In this document: positions 10,478 to 18,820 of the stretch, one piece after another
Layout: each line of letters begins with the position of its first letter
Numbering within the stretch: the first letter of the stretch is position 1
From: Qipengyuania xiapuensis
Lineage (GTDB): Bacteria; Pseudomonadota; Alphaproteobacteria; Sphingomonadales; Sphingomonadaceae
Assembly (NCBI RefSeq): GCF_019711395.1
Contig: NZ_JAIGNL010000001.1
Span: forward strand, 1,612,001-1,676,000
Length of the DNA stretch: 64,000 bases
Reading direction: 5' to 3'
Notes under the pieces: model-generated
Told to the model about the DNA's origin: nothing
Databases searched by the model: none
Seen by the model: only the letters and a program-made list of their open reading frames with translations
Made by a program: the position numbers and the translations under genes

Positions 10478-10680
10478 CAGACGAGTTCACCCTTCTTCGT
10501 GATATTGCCAACAACCAGTTCGTCGACCTCGAGACGCTTGATGCGGGCCGAGCCGACCGACACGCGACCCAGCACGAGACGGCCGATCGCTACTGCGCCG
10601 ACTGCCAGCGCACCGGTCGCCATCGCACCGAGTGCGAAAGCGCCGAGCTTGCGGCCGGAGGCTGGAACCAGTTCGCTCAT
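10477..10680 (-). CDS. 67-aa pentad-repeat protein between nuoB and nuoC
   Basis: This small protein is built of ten consecutive five-residue units from about residue 12 to 61: [50 protein letters not shown]. The hydrophobic-Gly-small pattern with period five resembles a beta-helical pentapeptide-type solenoid, although it is not the classic A(D/N)LXX consensus. It is coupled to nuoB (ATGA) and nuoC (TGATG). No signal peptide is evident. The function is unknown. Confidence 0.85.
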   Translation of the reverse strand: MSELVPASGRKLGAFALGAMATGALAVGAVAIGRLVLGRVSVGSARIKRLEVDELVVGNITKKGELV

Positions 10681-11255
10681 CGCTCGATCGTCCCCGACCG
10701 GCGGATCTTACGCTGGAGCTGCATCACGCCGTAGAGCAGCGCTTCGGCTGTCGGCGGGCACCCGGGAACGTAGATGTCGACGGGCACGATGCGATCGCAG
10801 CCACGAACGACGCTGTAGCTGTAGTGATAGTAGCCGCCGCCGTTGGCGCAGCTGCCCATCGAGATGACGTATTTCGGCTCCGACATCTGGTCGTAGACCT
10901 TGCGCAGAGCAGGCGCCATCTTGTTGCACAGCGTACCGGCGACGATCATCACGTCGCTCTGGCGCGGGGATGCACGCGGTGCGACACCGAAACGCTCCAT
11001 GTCGTAGCGCGGCATGTTCACGTGGATCATTTCGACCGCGCAGCAGGCAAGGCCGAAGGTCATCCACCACAGCGAACCGGTGCGGGCCCACTGGAACAGG
11101 TCTTCGGTGCTGGTGACGAGGAAGCCCTTGTCGTTCACCTCGGTCTGAAGCGCGTTGAAATAGTCCTGGTCGGGCTGGCGCACCTCACCTGGTTGCGCAG
11201 TCGGCTGGATCAGCGCGTCGCGGCCGTGCGGCGAAGAAGTCATCTGCTGGCTCAT
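10677..11255 (-). CDS. nuoB: NADH-quinone oxidoreductase subunit B
   Basis: This 192-aa NuoB (PSST) binds cluster N2, the last iron-sulfur centre before quinone. The ligands are the tandem Cys71-Cys72 (GLACCAVEM), Cys136 and Cys166 (YVPGCPPT). The start at 11255 ([10 protein letters not shown]) lies one base after the nuoA stop (TGATATG). The longer in-frame start at 11297 would overlap nuoA and lacks family support. The stop overlaps the start of the pentad-repeat gene. Confidence 0.98.
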   Translation of the reverse strand: MSQQMTSSPHGRDALIQPTAQPGEVRQPDQDYFNALQTEVNDKGFLVTSTEDLFQWARTGSLWWMTFGLACCAVEMIHVNMPRYDMERFGVAPRASPRQSDVMIVAGTLCNKMAPALRKVYDQMSEPKYVISMGSCANGGGYYHYSYSVVRGCDRIVPVDIYVPGCPPTAEALLYGVMQLQRKIRRSGTIER

Positions 11256-11256
11256 A

Positions 11257-11631
11257 TCAGTCCCACTCCAGGGCGCCCATCTTCCACTCATAGGCAAGGC
11301 CGATCGCCAGGATGAGGAGGAAGATGACCATGGAAATCCATCCCACCCAGCCCGTCACATCCAGGCTGACAGCCCAGGGGAAGAGGAACGAGGCTTCGAG
11401 ATCGAACAGCAGGAACGAGATCGCGACGAGATAGAAGCGAACATCGAACTGGCTGCGGGAGTCGTCGAAGGCGGGAAATCCGCATTCATATTCACTGAGC
11501 TTCTCTGCGTCCGGCGCATGGGCACCGGTCAGTCGCGAAACGCCCATCGGCAGGAACACGAAGAGCGCCGAAAGACCTGCAGCGATGAACAGGAAGATCA
11601 GGATCGGAAGATATTGTTCGAGGTCGACCAC
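11257..11631 (-). CDS. nuoA: NADH-quinone oxidoreductase subunit A
   Basis: NuoA (ND3-like, 124 aa) is a three-helix membrane subunit. The loop [16 protein letters not shown] carries the conserved Cys of the ND3 loop near the quinone site. The start codon is GTG at 11631 (MVDLEQYLP); there is no suitable ATG upstream in frame. It is the first gene of the operon and follows a 171 bp divergent intergenic region shared with the YbjN-like gene. Confidence 0.96.
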   Translation of the reverse strand: MVDLEQYLPILIFLFIAAGLSALFVFLPMGVSRLTGAHAPDAEKLSEYECGFPAFDDSRSQFDVRFYLVAISFLLFDLEASFLFPWAVSLDVTGWVGWISMVIFLLILAIGLAYEWKMGALEWD

Positions 11632-11664
11632 GTATGATTCCGTCTGGGTGGGGTTCGGGGGTCG

Positions 11665-11693
11665 CCTCTAGGCCTCTAGCCAAGCCGGTGCAA
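11665..11693 (-). promoter_or_regulatory. candidate nuo operon promoter
   Basis: Read on the minus strand, CCCCTTGCAC provides a -35-like TTGCAC at 11693-11688. It is followed after 17 bases by TAGAGG at 11670-11665, placing a start about 25-30 bases before the nuoA GTG. A very similar CCCCTTGCAC/TAGAGA arrangement precedes sdhB. Matching to the sigma-70 consensus is partial, so this is a suggestion only. Confidence 0.35.
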
Positions 11694-11802
11694 GGGGCTG
11701 GCGCGGCGAGTTTCCCGTGAATTTTACAATCCAAGTTGAACTCCGGTTAACACCTTGCCAGCATGGGACAACGGGATTCACCTAAGGGGGCTAGTTTCCA
11801 GA

Positions 11803-12285
11803 ATGTTCAAACACGCAATTACCGGCGCCATCGGTGCCGCCGCATTCCTCGCAGCCACGCCGCTGGCTGCACAGAATATCACTGCAGATCTCGATCAGAT
11901 TGCGGGGCTCCTCAAGGAAGAGGGTTACCAGGCCAAGATCGACGAAAGCGAAGGCCAGCGCTGGATCGAAAGCGGCATGTCCGGCTACACCTACCTGATC
12001 CTGCCGTTCGGCTGCAACGATGCCGGAGAAGACTGCAAGTCGGTCCAGTTCTACGTTTCCTTCGTGCCGCAGACGAAGCCGACGCTGGAGGAAATGAACA
12101 CCTATGCCGCCGAAAACCGTTTCGGCCGCGTCTACCTGGACAATGACGGTGATCCGGTAATCGAAATGGATATCGATCTCGAAGCCGGTGGCATGTCGAA
12201 GGAGCTCTTTATCGACAATCTCGCCTATTGGGACGCAATCATGGTCGCGTTCGGCGATTTCGCGTTCAGCAAGGACCCGGAATAA
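11803..12285 (+). CDS. YbjN domain-containing exported protein
   Basis: This 160-aa protein has a signal peptide (MFKHAITGAIGAAAF to LAAQ, about 23 residues) followed by a YbjN-like domain (TADLDQIAGLLKEEGYQAK, then FYVSFV and FGRVYLDNDGD strands), related to type III chaperone-like folds. Two cysteines lie close together (FGCNDAGEDC), possibly a disulfide. The start at 11803 was chosen because it begins the signal peptide; a start 16 codons upstream would put a polar stretch before it. It is divergent from nuoA. The physiological role of exported YbjN proteins is not known. Confidence 0.85.
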   Translation: MFKHAITGAIGAAAFLAATPLAAQNITADLDQIAGLLKEEGYQAKIDESEGQRWIESGMSGYTYLILPFGCNDAGEDCKSVQFYVSFVPQTKPTLEEMNTYAAENRFGRVYLDNDGDPVIEMDIDLEAGGMSKELFIDNLAYWDAIMVAFGDFAFSKDPE

Positions 12286-12291
12286 GTCCGG

Positions 12292-13554
12292 CTAATCGGC
12301 AAGGGGGAGCCGGCGGACCTGGGTTGGTTCGGGCTGCTTCCCCTCGCCCAGCTGCCCGGCGACATATTTATCCCACTGACCGTTGCCGATGTAATAGAGC
12401 GCCTCGCGGCCCAGATAGCCGCTCAGCGGCTCGGTCCATTGAGTGTGTGCCATTTCCAGGATGCGGTGTCCGACCACCCTTGTGCCGTCATCGGACAGCT
12501 CGAATTGCGAAATCCGCATCGGGCTGGTGCCGTTCTGGATCGCAACCAGAGAATTTCCGCGCCGGAAAAGCGCGTCGGTTCCGTCGAGAATTACCGGAAC
12601 GTCTGCACTTAGACGCGACACCTTGCGTGTTGCCAGATCTACTATCGCAATGCCGTAGCGATAATCGCTGATGTAAAGTTGCTTGCCGTCTGCGCTGGTC
12701 GCAAGGCCTTGAGGAGAACGAAGTGTTCCGGGCTCCAGCAAGGTTTCCATGGCCTCGCGTTCGGGCCCCAGGAAATAGACCCCTCCGTTGAGCGGGTCGC
12801 TCGCATACAGTGTCCCATCGATCGCGCGATGAAGATCTGACAGTACGACATTGTCGGGTGCCGCCACCCGTGGCCCTTCCGGTCCCTTCAGAACCGACAT
12901 CAGTCCCGCAAAATACGCCACATCGTCGTCGGACTGATCGACATTTCCCGATGCGACCCAGATATCGCCCGACGCGTTGTCGTAAACAATACCGGTCAAA
13001 TTATCGGCGCCGACCAATTCGACCTGCCGCCAGGCACCGTCCGGCGTAGTGCCCCAGAGCGAACGCGTGGCGATCGAGGTGACGGCTATCCGCCCCTCCT
13101 CGACATCGACCAGCACGCTTTCGACCAGCCCTGCCTCGGCGGGCACTGTCCAGGCGACTTCACTATTCTCGACTGGTTCGGGCGCAGCAAGAAGCAGAGC
13201 GGCGGCATCCGCGGCGAATTCCTCGCCGATCAGCTTGGGTATCTGTCTCCGCGCCGCCTCGCTGAAGACGTAACCGCGCTCATTGAGCCAGTTCAGCGTA
13301 TCCAGCACCAAAGCGTCCTCGCCCGCCTGCAACTGGGCGTTGAGCAGGCGCAGTTTCACGCTGCTGCTATCCGGGAAAGCCTCGGACAAGGCCGTCAGGC
13401 CGGCAACATCGGCGATCTTGCCGGTTTCGCCATCGACCGGTCGCCAGTCCGCAAGCGACTGCACCGGCGCCGATACGGAAGCAATCTCGTCATCGTCCAC
13501 GGCGCACCCGCCAGCGACGAGCGAGAGCGCGAGCGCCGCGAGCGATGCCCGCAT
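12292..13554 (-). CDS. lipoprotein with beta-propeller-like (NHL/SMP-30 type) repeats
   Basis: This protein of about 420 residues has a lipobox (LVAGGC, Cys18 from the ATG at 13554). An N-terminal segment of about 120 residues has helical, TPR-like composition. Repeated strands follow that read like propeller blades, for example LTGIVYDNASGDIWVASG, LHRAIDGTLYASDP and PQGLATSADGKQLYISDY. Such proteins bind or hydrolyse small ligands or act as scaffolds; no specific activity can be assigned. The start overlaps the aldehyde dehydrogenase stop (TGATG), so the pair is an operon. Confidence 0.8.
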   Translation of the reverse strand: MRASLAALALSLVAGGCAVDDDEIASVSAPVQSLADWRPVDGETGKIADVAGLTALSEAFPDSSSVKLRLLNAQLQAGEDALVLDTLNWLNERGYVFSEAARRQIPKLIGEEFAADAAALLLAAPEPVENSEVAWTVPAEAGLVESVLVDVEEGRIAVTSIATRSLWGTTPDGAWRQVELVGADNLTGIVYDNASGDIWVASGNVDQSDDDVAYFAGLMSVLKGPEGPRVAAPDNVVLSDLHRAIDGTLYASDPLNGGVYFLGPEREAMETLLEPGTLRSPQGLATSADGKQLYISDYRYGIAIVDLATRKVSRLSADVPVILDGTDALFRRGNSLVAIQNGTSPMRISQFELSDDGTRVVGHRILEMAHTQWTEPLSGYLGREALYYIGNGQWDKYVAGQLGEGKQPEPTQVRRLPLAD

Positions 13555-14984
13555 CACTTCATCATCGTCTTGACGGCTTTCTCGGTTGCGGAGCCATAGG
13601 GAGGCTTGAAGCCGCCCAGCTTGGCCACATCGATCTTCGGCTGGGTGTAAACGCTGCGAGCGTGGCTGAACTCGCGGAAGCCCTCGACGCCGTGATAGCT
13701 GCCCATGCCCGAGGGGCCCACGCCGCCGAATGGAAGGTCCTCCATCGAAACATGGAAGATCACGTCGTTGACAGTCACGCCGCCGCTGATCGTCCTGGTG
13801 AGCACCTTCTCGCGCTCGTCGCTGTCGCTACCGAAATAGTAGAGACCCAGCGGACGATCGTTTTCGTTCACGTATGAGATCGCCTCGTCGATGTGCGCGT
13901 AGGTCTTCACCGGGAGGACCGGACCGAAGATCTCTTCCTGCATCGCCTTCATGTCGTCGGTCACGCCTTTGAGGATCGTGAGCGGCATCTTGCGCGCATT
14001 GCTGCTGGAGAAGTCCTCGTTCCCCGGATTGACCTCGATCACCTCCGCACCCTTGTCGCGCGCATCGGCGACCATGTCCTGAAGCCGGTCGAAGTGGCGG
14101 TCGCTGACGAGGCTGGCGTAGTCGTCATTCTCGAGCAGCGTCGGATACATGTTGGCCGTGCCCTGCCAGACACCGTGGATCGCCTCGTCCTGCTTGCTCT
14201 CGGGCACGTACATATAGTCCGGTGCGAGGCAGATCTGGCCGGCATTCATCATCTTGCCCATGGCGATACGCTCGCCCGCAGCGGAGAAGTCCGCGCTCTC
14301 GCCCATGAACACCGGGCTCTTGCCCCCGAGCTCGAGCGTGACCGGCACGAGGTTTTTCGAAGCAGCTTCCATCACCTTGCGACCAGTAGCGGTAGAGCCC
14401 GTGAAGACGAGGTGATCGAAGGGCAACTCGGAGAACGCAGCCGCAACTTCGGGACCACCGGTGAAGACCGCACATTCGTCCGGCGTGAAGTACTCCGCCA
14501 CCAGTTCCTGCATCATCAGGCTGGTCTTGGCAGTAAATTCGGACGGCTTGATCATCGCGCGGTTGCCGGCGGCGAAAATCTGCATCAGCGGGCCGAAGGT
14601 CAAATTGACCGGGAAATTCCACGGGCTGAGGATGCCGACGACGCCTTTCGGTTCATAGCGAACCTCGGCTTTCGCCCCGAGCAGGCCGAGCGGGAACTGG
14701 ACGCTACGCCGCTCGGGCCTGGACCACTTGTCCATGTGCTTGATGCAATACTTCCCGAAGTTCACTGTCCCAGCGATGTCGGTGATCATCGACTGCATGG
14801 GCGAGCGGTTGCCGAAATCGGCGCTCATCACCTTGCACAGGTCATCACCGTGATCCTTGAGCAGCTGCATCGCACGCTTGATACGGTCGCGGCGGGCGGA
14901 AAGCGGTTCCGGCCGCAGCTGCGTGTGGATTGCACGCTGTTTGCGAAGCACCTCTTCCATTTCCATCTTGCGATCGTCCGCCAT
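13554..14984 (-). CDS. aldehyde dehydrogenase, coniferyl-aldehyde dehydrogenase type
   Basis: This 476-aa NAD(P)-dependent aldehyde dehydrogenase has the expected catalytic set: Asn123 (PWNF), Glu218 (LELGGKSP), Cys252 (NAGQICLAPDY) and the glycine-rich FTGSTATGR. The APDY after the catalytic cysteine and the overall length fit the coniferyl aldehyde dehydrogenase (CalB-like) group, which also acts on medium-chain aldehydes, so the substrate is uncertain. The start at 14984 (MADDRKMEME) follows GGAG at a good distance. Confidence 0.9.
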   Translation of the reverse strand: MADDRKMEMEEVLRKQRAIHTQLRPEPLSARRDRIKRAMQLLKDHGDDLCKVMSADFGNRSPMQSMITDIAGTVNFGKYCIKHMDKWSRPERRSVQFPLGLLGAKAEVRYEPKGVVGILSPWNFPVNLTFGPLMQIFAAGNRAMIKPSEFTAKTSLMMQELVAEYFTPDECAVFTGGPEVAAAFSELPFDHLVFTGSTATGRKVMEAASKNLVPVTLELGGKSPVFMGESADFSAAGERIAMGKMMNAGQICLAPDYMYVPESKQDEAIHGVWQGTANMYPTLLENDDYASLVSDRHFDRLQDMVADARDKGAEVIEVNPGNEDFSSSNARKMPLTILKGVTDDMKAMQEEIFGPVLPVKTYAHIDEAISYVNENDRPLGLYYFGSDSDEREKVLTRTISGGVTVNDVIFHVSMEDLPFGGVGPSGMGSYHGVEGFREFSHARSVYTQPKIDVAKLGGFKPPYGSATEKAVKTMMK

Positions 14985-15073
14985 CGTATTCTCCCATGGT
15001 CTATGTTGCGCTGCAGCGCTTCGCATCCTATCTCGGCGCGCAGATATTCCAGACTACAAGGACCAGCACAAGC

Positions 15074-16270
15074 ATGTCTCAGTTCAGCGCAGCCGACCCC
15101 GTCGTCATCCTGTCCTACGCCCGCACGCCCATGGGCAGCATGCAGGGTGCCCTTGCCGACGTATCGGCAACCGATCTCGGGGCGACTGCGGTGAAGGCGG
15201 CTGTCGAGCGTTCGGGCGTTCCGGCCGACAAGTTCGATCGCACCTACATGGGCTGCGTCCTTCCCGCCGGCCTCGGCCAGGCCCCCGCCCGCCAGGCATC
15301 GATCAAGGCCGGCCTGCCGAAATCGGTCCAGGCGACCACGGTGAACAAGGTTTGCGGCAGCGGCATGCAGACCGTCATCATGGGCGCCGAGGCGCTTGCC
15401 AGCGGCACGACCGACTATGTCGTTGCCGGCGGCATGGAGAGCATGACCAACGCCCCCTACTTGCTCAAGAAGCACCGCAGCGGCGCGCGCATCGGTCATG
15501 ACACTGCATATGACCACATGTTCCTCGACGGGCTGGAAGACGCCTACGAAGAAGGCCGCGCGATGGGCACTTTCGCGCAGGACACTGCCAACGAATACCA
15601 GCTCACGCGTGAGCAGATGGACGACTACTCGATCGAATCGCTGCGCCGCGCCAATGCGGCCATCGAGAGCGGCGCATTCGCGGACGAAGTGGTCGGTGTG
15701 ACCTTCGCCACCCGCAAGGGCGATGTGACCGTCGATACCGACGAGGCACCCGGCCGCGGCAATCCCGACAAGATCCCCCAGCTGCGCCCTGCCTTCGCCA
15801 AGGACGGCACGATCACCGCTGCGACTTCGTCCTCGATCTCGGACGGTGCGGCTGCTGTCGTGCTCACCCGCGAAAGCGTTGCCAAGGCCAATGGCCAGGA
15901 ACCGGTCGCCAAGATCGTCGCCATGGCCGCCCATGCGCAGGAGCCGAGCGAATTCACCGTGGCTCCGGTCGGCGCCATCAACAAGGTTCTCGAGAAGGCC
16001 GGCTGGTCGGCTGACGATGTCGACCTGTGGGAAGTGAACGAAGCCTTCGCCTGCGTCGCCATGTTCGCGATGCGCGACATCGGCATCCCGCACGAGAAGA
16101 TCAACGTCAACGGCGGCGGCACTGCGCTCGGCCACCCGATCGGTGCCAGCGGGACGCGGATCATCGTGACGCTGCTCAATGCTCTCAAGTCGCAGGGCAA
16201 GAAGCGCGGTGTTGCCAGCCTCTGCATTGGCGGCGGCGAGGCAACTGCGGTGGCGGTCGAACTCGTCTGA
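15074..16270 (+). CDS. acetyl-CoA C-acetyltransferase (thiolase)
   Basis: This 398-aa thiolase has acyl-accepting Cys94 (NKVCGSGMQT), His354 (GTALGHPIG) and proton-transfer Cys384 (CIGGGE). It carries the NEAFA motif, typical of biosynthetic acetoacetyl-CoA thiolases that interconvert two acetyl-CoA and acetoacetyl-CoA. It is divergent from the aldehyde dehydrogenase with 89 bp between. The start at 15074 (MSQFSAADPV) is the conserved N-terminus; an upstream frame back to 14930 overlaps the neighbour. A role in beta-oxidation or polyhydroxyalkanoate supply cannot be told from sequence. Confidence 0.93.
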   Translation: MSQFSAADPVVILSYARTPMGSMQGALADVSATDLGATAVKAAVERSGVPADKFDRTYMGCVLPAGLGQAPARQASIKAGLPKSVQATTVNKVCGSGMQTVIMGAEALASGTTDYVVAGGMESMTNAPYLLKKHRSGARIGHDTAYDHMFLDGLEDAYEEGRAMGTFAQDTANEYQLTREQMDDYSIESLRRANAAIESGAFADEVVGVTFATRKGDVTVDTDEAPGRGNPDKIPQLRPAFAKDGTITAATSSSISDGAAAVVLTRESVAKANGQEPVAKIVAMAAHAQEPSEFTVAPVGAINKVLEKAGWSADDVDLWEVNEAFACVAMFAMRDIGIPHEKINVNGGGTALGHPIGASGTRIIVTLLNALKSQGKKRGVASLCIGGGEATAVAVELV

Positions 16271-16286
16271 TTTCTTTCGGACCCTT

Positions 16287-16313
16287 CCCCGCACCTCTGG
16301 CGTTGGTGCGGGG
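16287..16313 (+). other. hairpin just before a ribosome binding site
   Basis: CCCCGCACC at 16287-16295 pairs perfectly with GGTGCGGGG at 16305-16313 around a 9-base loop. No T-run follows. Instead the purine-rich GGGGAAAGGGGAAAG runs straight into the ATG of the next gene at 16326. It may be a weak terminator of the thiolase transcript or a structure near the downstream ribosome binding site. Confidence 0.5.
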
Positions 16314-16325
16314 AAAGGGGAAAGA

Positions 16326-16721
16326 ATGATGAAAAATCTAATGATCCTTGCCGCTTGCGGCGCGCTGGCGGCATGCGGTTCGAACGAGGCCGAAGCGCCG
16401 GAACCGATCGAAACCGATGTCGCCGTGACCGACACGGCCACGGCCGAGCAGGTTGCCGGTACTTACGAAGTGACCATGGAAGACGGCACGGTCGTCCGCC
16501 AGCAGGTCAATGCCGATGGCACCTATGTCGACACCGACCTCGAAGGAAATGTGACCGAAAGCGGCAGCTGGCGCCAGGCAGGCGACCAGCTTTGCTATGA
16601 TCCCGATGGCGCGGATGGCGAGACCTGCTGGACCGGCGGAGCCCCCGGTCCGGACGGCACGTTCGAGGCGACCACGGCCGACGGAAGCGTGACGACTACG
16701 GTTCGCCGCATCGAAGGCTGA
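16326..16721 (+). CDS. small lipoprotein, unknown function
   Basis: This 131-aa protein begins MMKNLMILAACGALAAC, a lipoprotein signal with lipobox LAAC. The mature part is acidic, with Thr/Asp-rich strands such as AGTYEVTMEDGT, GTYVDTDLEG and CYDPDGADGETCW (a likely disulfide pair), and repeats the look of a small beta-barrel. The start at 16326 is preceded by a strong GGGGAAAG site. It is likely cotranscribed with or independent of the thiolase, and ends 26 bp before a good terminator. Confidence 0.8.
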   Translation: MMKNLMILAACGALAACGSNEAEAPEPIETDVAVTDTATAEQVAGTYEVTMEDGTVVRQQVNADGTYVDTDLEGNVTESGSWRQAGDQLCYDPDGADGETCWTGGAPGPDGTFEATTADGSVTTTVRRIEG

Positions 16722-16746
16722 TCAAGCCGGAATAGAATGACTGGGA

Positions 16747-16771
16747 GGGCGGCCTTGCGGTCGCCCTTTTT
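16747..16771 (+). terminator. rho-independent terminator
   Basis: GGGCGGCC at 16747-16754 pairs (one G-T wobble) with GGTCGCCC at 16759-16766 around a TTGC loop and is followed by five T. It ends the plus-strand lipoprotein transcript. Its T-run overlaps the stop codon of the convergent SH3 gene. Confidence 0.85.
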
Positions 16772-17237
16772 ATGGCTCGCCCGCGCCCCAGAGCCGGTTC
16801 TGCAAGACCCAGCCACTGCGATTCCCGACGCTGAATTCGCACCAGTTGCCGTCGCAATCGCCAAGTGCGCCCACGACGCCCGGCTCGAGCCGCCACTTGA
16901 TGGCACCGCGCGCTGAAGGCTCTGCCCTCAGCGCCGATTCACCTTCGCCGACGACCAAGGCACCGCGCGCCGGGTTGAGCTGTCGCTGCGCCACCCAACC
17001 CTGTGTCCCGTCGGGGTCCTGGATCAGCCGCCACCCTTCCATGACGCGCACTACCTTCACGGGCAGGCCCTTGCGGCGGTAAACCCAGTCGATCTTGTAT
17101 TCCTGGCTCGGGCCAACGCGCATATTGGTTTCGTCATACCGGATCGTTGCCCAATACGGCACTTCGCGGTCCTGTGCCTGGGCGGGAACCGAGACTGCGG
17201 CAAGAGCCAGCAAAGCGAATGAAATCCGAAGAACCAT
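16770..17237 (-). CDS. exported SH3-like domain protein
   Basis: This 155-aa protein has a signal peptide (MVLRISFALLALAAV to QAQ) and then two bacterial SH3-like segments: RYDETNMRVGPSQEYKIDWV with WRLIQDPDGTQGWV, and ALRAEPSARGAIKWRL with WCEFSVGNRSGWV. Such domains usually bind peptidoglycan or other envelope components in the periplasm. The family is common in alphaproteobacteria, often beside 2-hydroxyacid dehydrogenase genes as here (86 bp divergent spacing). Confidence 0.88.
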   Translation of the reverse strand: MVLRISFALLALAAVSVPAQAQDREVPYWATIRYDETNMRVGPSQEYKIDWVYRRKGLPVKVVRVMEGWRLIQDPDGTQGWVAQRQLNPARGALVVGEGESALRAEPSARGAIKWRLEPGVVGALGDCDGNWCEFSVGNRSGWVLQNRLWGAGEP

Positions 17238-17323
17238 AACCCCTCACGGTGTAATTGCGGCGAGCCATCCCATCAAGCGCCGCTTGACCCCTCCAATGCG
17301 AAAAGCGTAGCGCAGGAGATAGT

Positions 17324-18349
17324 ATGGAAACGACGCCGACTACCTCCGCCATTCCCGAGAAGCGCCTCGACCGGACGCCGCGCGTCGTCGTCACGAGACG
17401 TCTCGGCCCCGTTGTCGAAGACCGCATGGGCGATCTCTTCGAGGTCAGCCTTAATGCGACCGACCTTCCCCTTACCCGGGAACAACTGATCGAGGCCATG
17501 CAGGATTGCGACGTCCTCGTTCCCACGGTCACCGACCGGATCGACGCGGAATTGATCGAAAAGGCCGGGGACAACCTGCGCCTGATCGCCAATTTCGGCG
17601 CGGGGACGGAGCATATCGATCTCAAGGCCGCAGCGGCTCGCAACATCATGGTCACCAACACGCCGGGCGTCTTTACCGACGACACGGCAGATATCACCAT
17701 GGCGGGCATCATCGGCGTCCCTCGCCGGGTGCGCGAAGGTGTCGAGTTGATCAGGAGCGGAGAGTGGACCGGCTGGGCGCCCACCGCGATGCTGGGACGC
17801 AAGCTGGGTGGCAAAGTGCTGGGTATCGTCGGCATGGGCCGCATCGGCCAGGCAGTCGCGCATCGTGCGCGCGCCTTCGGTCTCCAGATTGCGTATCACA
17901 ATCGCAAGCGCCTACCCGAAGCCATCGAACGCATGTTCGCTGCCACTTTCGTCGAAAATCTCGATGACCTCGTGGCTCAGGCCGACATCCTAACTCTGCA
18001 TTGCCCGTCCAGCCCGAATACCCGGCACATCATCGATGCGCGCAGGATCGGGCTGATGAAGGAAGGGGCAAGCCTCATCAACACGGCCCGCGGCGATCTC
18101 GTCGATCAGGAAGCACTGATCGCGGCGCTTGAAACCGGTCATCTCGCCGGCGCCGGGCTCGACGTTTATCCCGACGAACCCAATGTCGACCGCCGCCTGA
18201 TCGGACATCCCAACGTGATGACCCTGCCCCACATCGGGAGTGCGACGCGCGAAGGTCGCGAGGAATCGGGAATGAAAGTGATCGCCAACATCCGCATGTG
18301 GGCCGACGGTCACCGCCCGCCCGACCAGGTTCTCAGCGGTCTCGACTAA
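17324..18349 (+). CDS. D-isomer-specific 2-hydroxyacid dehydrogenase (glyoxylate reductase-like)
   Basis: This 341-aa NAD(P)-dependent enzyme reduces 2-oxoacids such as glyoxylate or hydroxypyruvate. Visible features are the Rossmann motif GIVGMGRIGQA, the substrate-site NFGAGTEHID, catalytic Arg in NTARGDLVD, Glu in YPDEPN and His in LPHIGSAT. The start at 17324 follows AGGAGA. Upstream, TTGACC at 17284 and TAGCGC at 17308 with an 18-base spacer could be its promoter (weak). The substrate is not fixed by sequence. Confidence 0.93.
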   Translation: METTPTTSAIPEKRLDRTPRVVVTRRLGPVVEDRMGDLFEVSLNATDLPLTREQLIEAMQDCDVLVPTVTDRIDAELIEKAGDNLRLIANFGAGTEHIDLKAAAARNIMVTNTPGVFTDDTADITMAGIIGVPRRVREGVELIRSGEWTGWAPTAMLGRKLGGKVLGIVGMGRIGQAVAHRARAFGLQIAYHNRKRLPEAIERMFAATFVENLDDLVAQADILTLHCPSSPNTRHIIDARRIGLMKEGASLINTARGDLVDQEALIAALETGHLAGAGLDVYPDEPNVDRRLIGHPNVMTLPHIGSATREGREESGMKVIANIRMWADGHRPPDQVLSGLD

Positions 18350-18391
18350 CGGCCTTGCCCACCGCACCACAAGGTGTAAGCGGTTTAGCCC

Positions 18392-18820
18392 ATGGACGAA
18401 TTCTCAGCCAAGATCGAAGCTCTCGAGCACCTCTGGATGCGCAGCTGGGTGCAGCGCGACCGCAATCAGATGAAAGCCCTCGCTTCGGGTGATTTCATCT
18501 TCCTGCTCGGCTCGAAGACACCCGCGATCCTCGACCGGGCCAGCTGGCTTGAAGCCTCGACCACGCGTTTCCGCTGCTCCGGCTATCGCTTCAATGAAGT
18601 CTACGTCCGGCGCCACGGCAATATCGCCGTTTTCGCCACCCACATGACACTCGATGCCACCCTCGGCGACCATGACTGGTCGGGTGATACCTGGCTGATG
18701 GACCTGTGGCACAAGTCGAAGATCCGCCGGAAATGGCGCATCGTCGAGCGCACGCTTTCGCGTCCCGATACCGACGAGAAGATGCCGGGCGAAATCCGCT
18801 CGATGCAGCTCTGGCGTTAG
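18392..18820 (+). CDS. NTF2-like (DUF4440-type) protein
   Basis: This 142-aa cytosolic protein begins with a helix (EFSAKIEALEHLWMRSWVQRD) followed by alternating strands (DFIFLLGS, NIAVFATHMTL, DTWLMDLW, KWRIVERTLS), the pattern of the SnoaL/NTF2-like superfamily. No catalytic residue set is evident. It follows the hydroxyacid dehydrogenase by 42 bp. Its stop overlaps the convergent alpha/beta hydrolase stop by 4 bp (TTAG). Confidence 0.8.
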   Translation: MDEFSAKIEALEHLWMRSWVQRDRNQMKALASGDFIFLLGSKTPAILDRASWLEASTTRFRCSGYRFNEVYVRRHGNIAVFATHMTLDATLGDHDWSGDTWLMDLWHKSKIRRKWRIVERTLSRPDTDEKMPGEIRSMQLWR

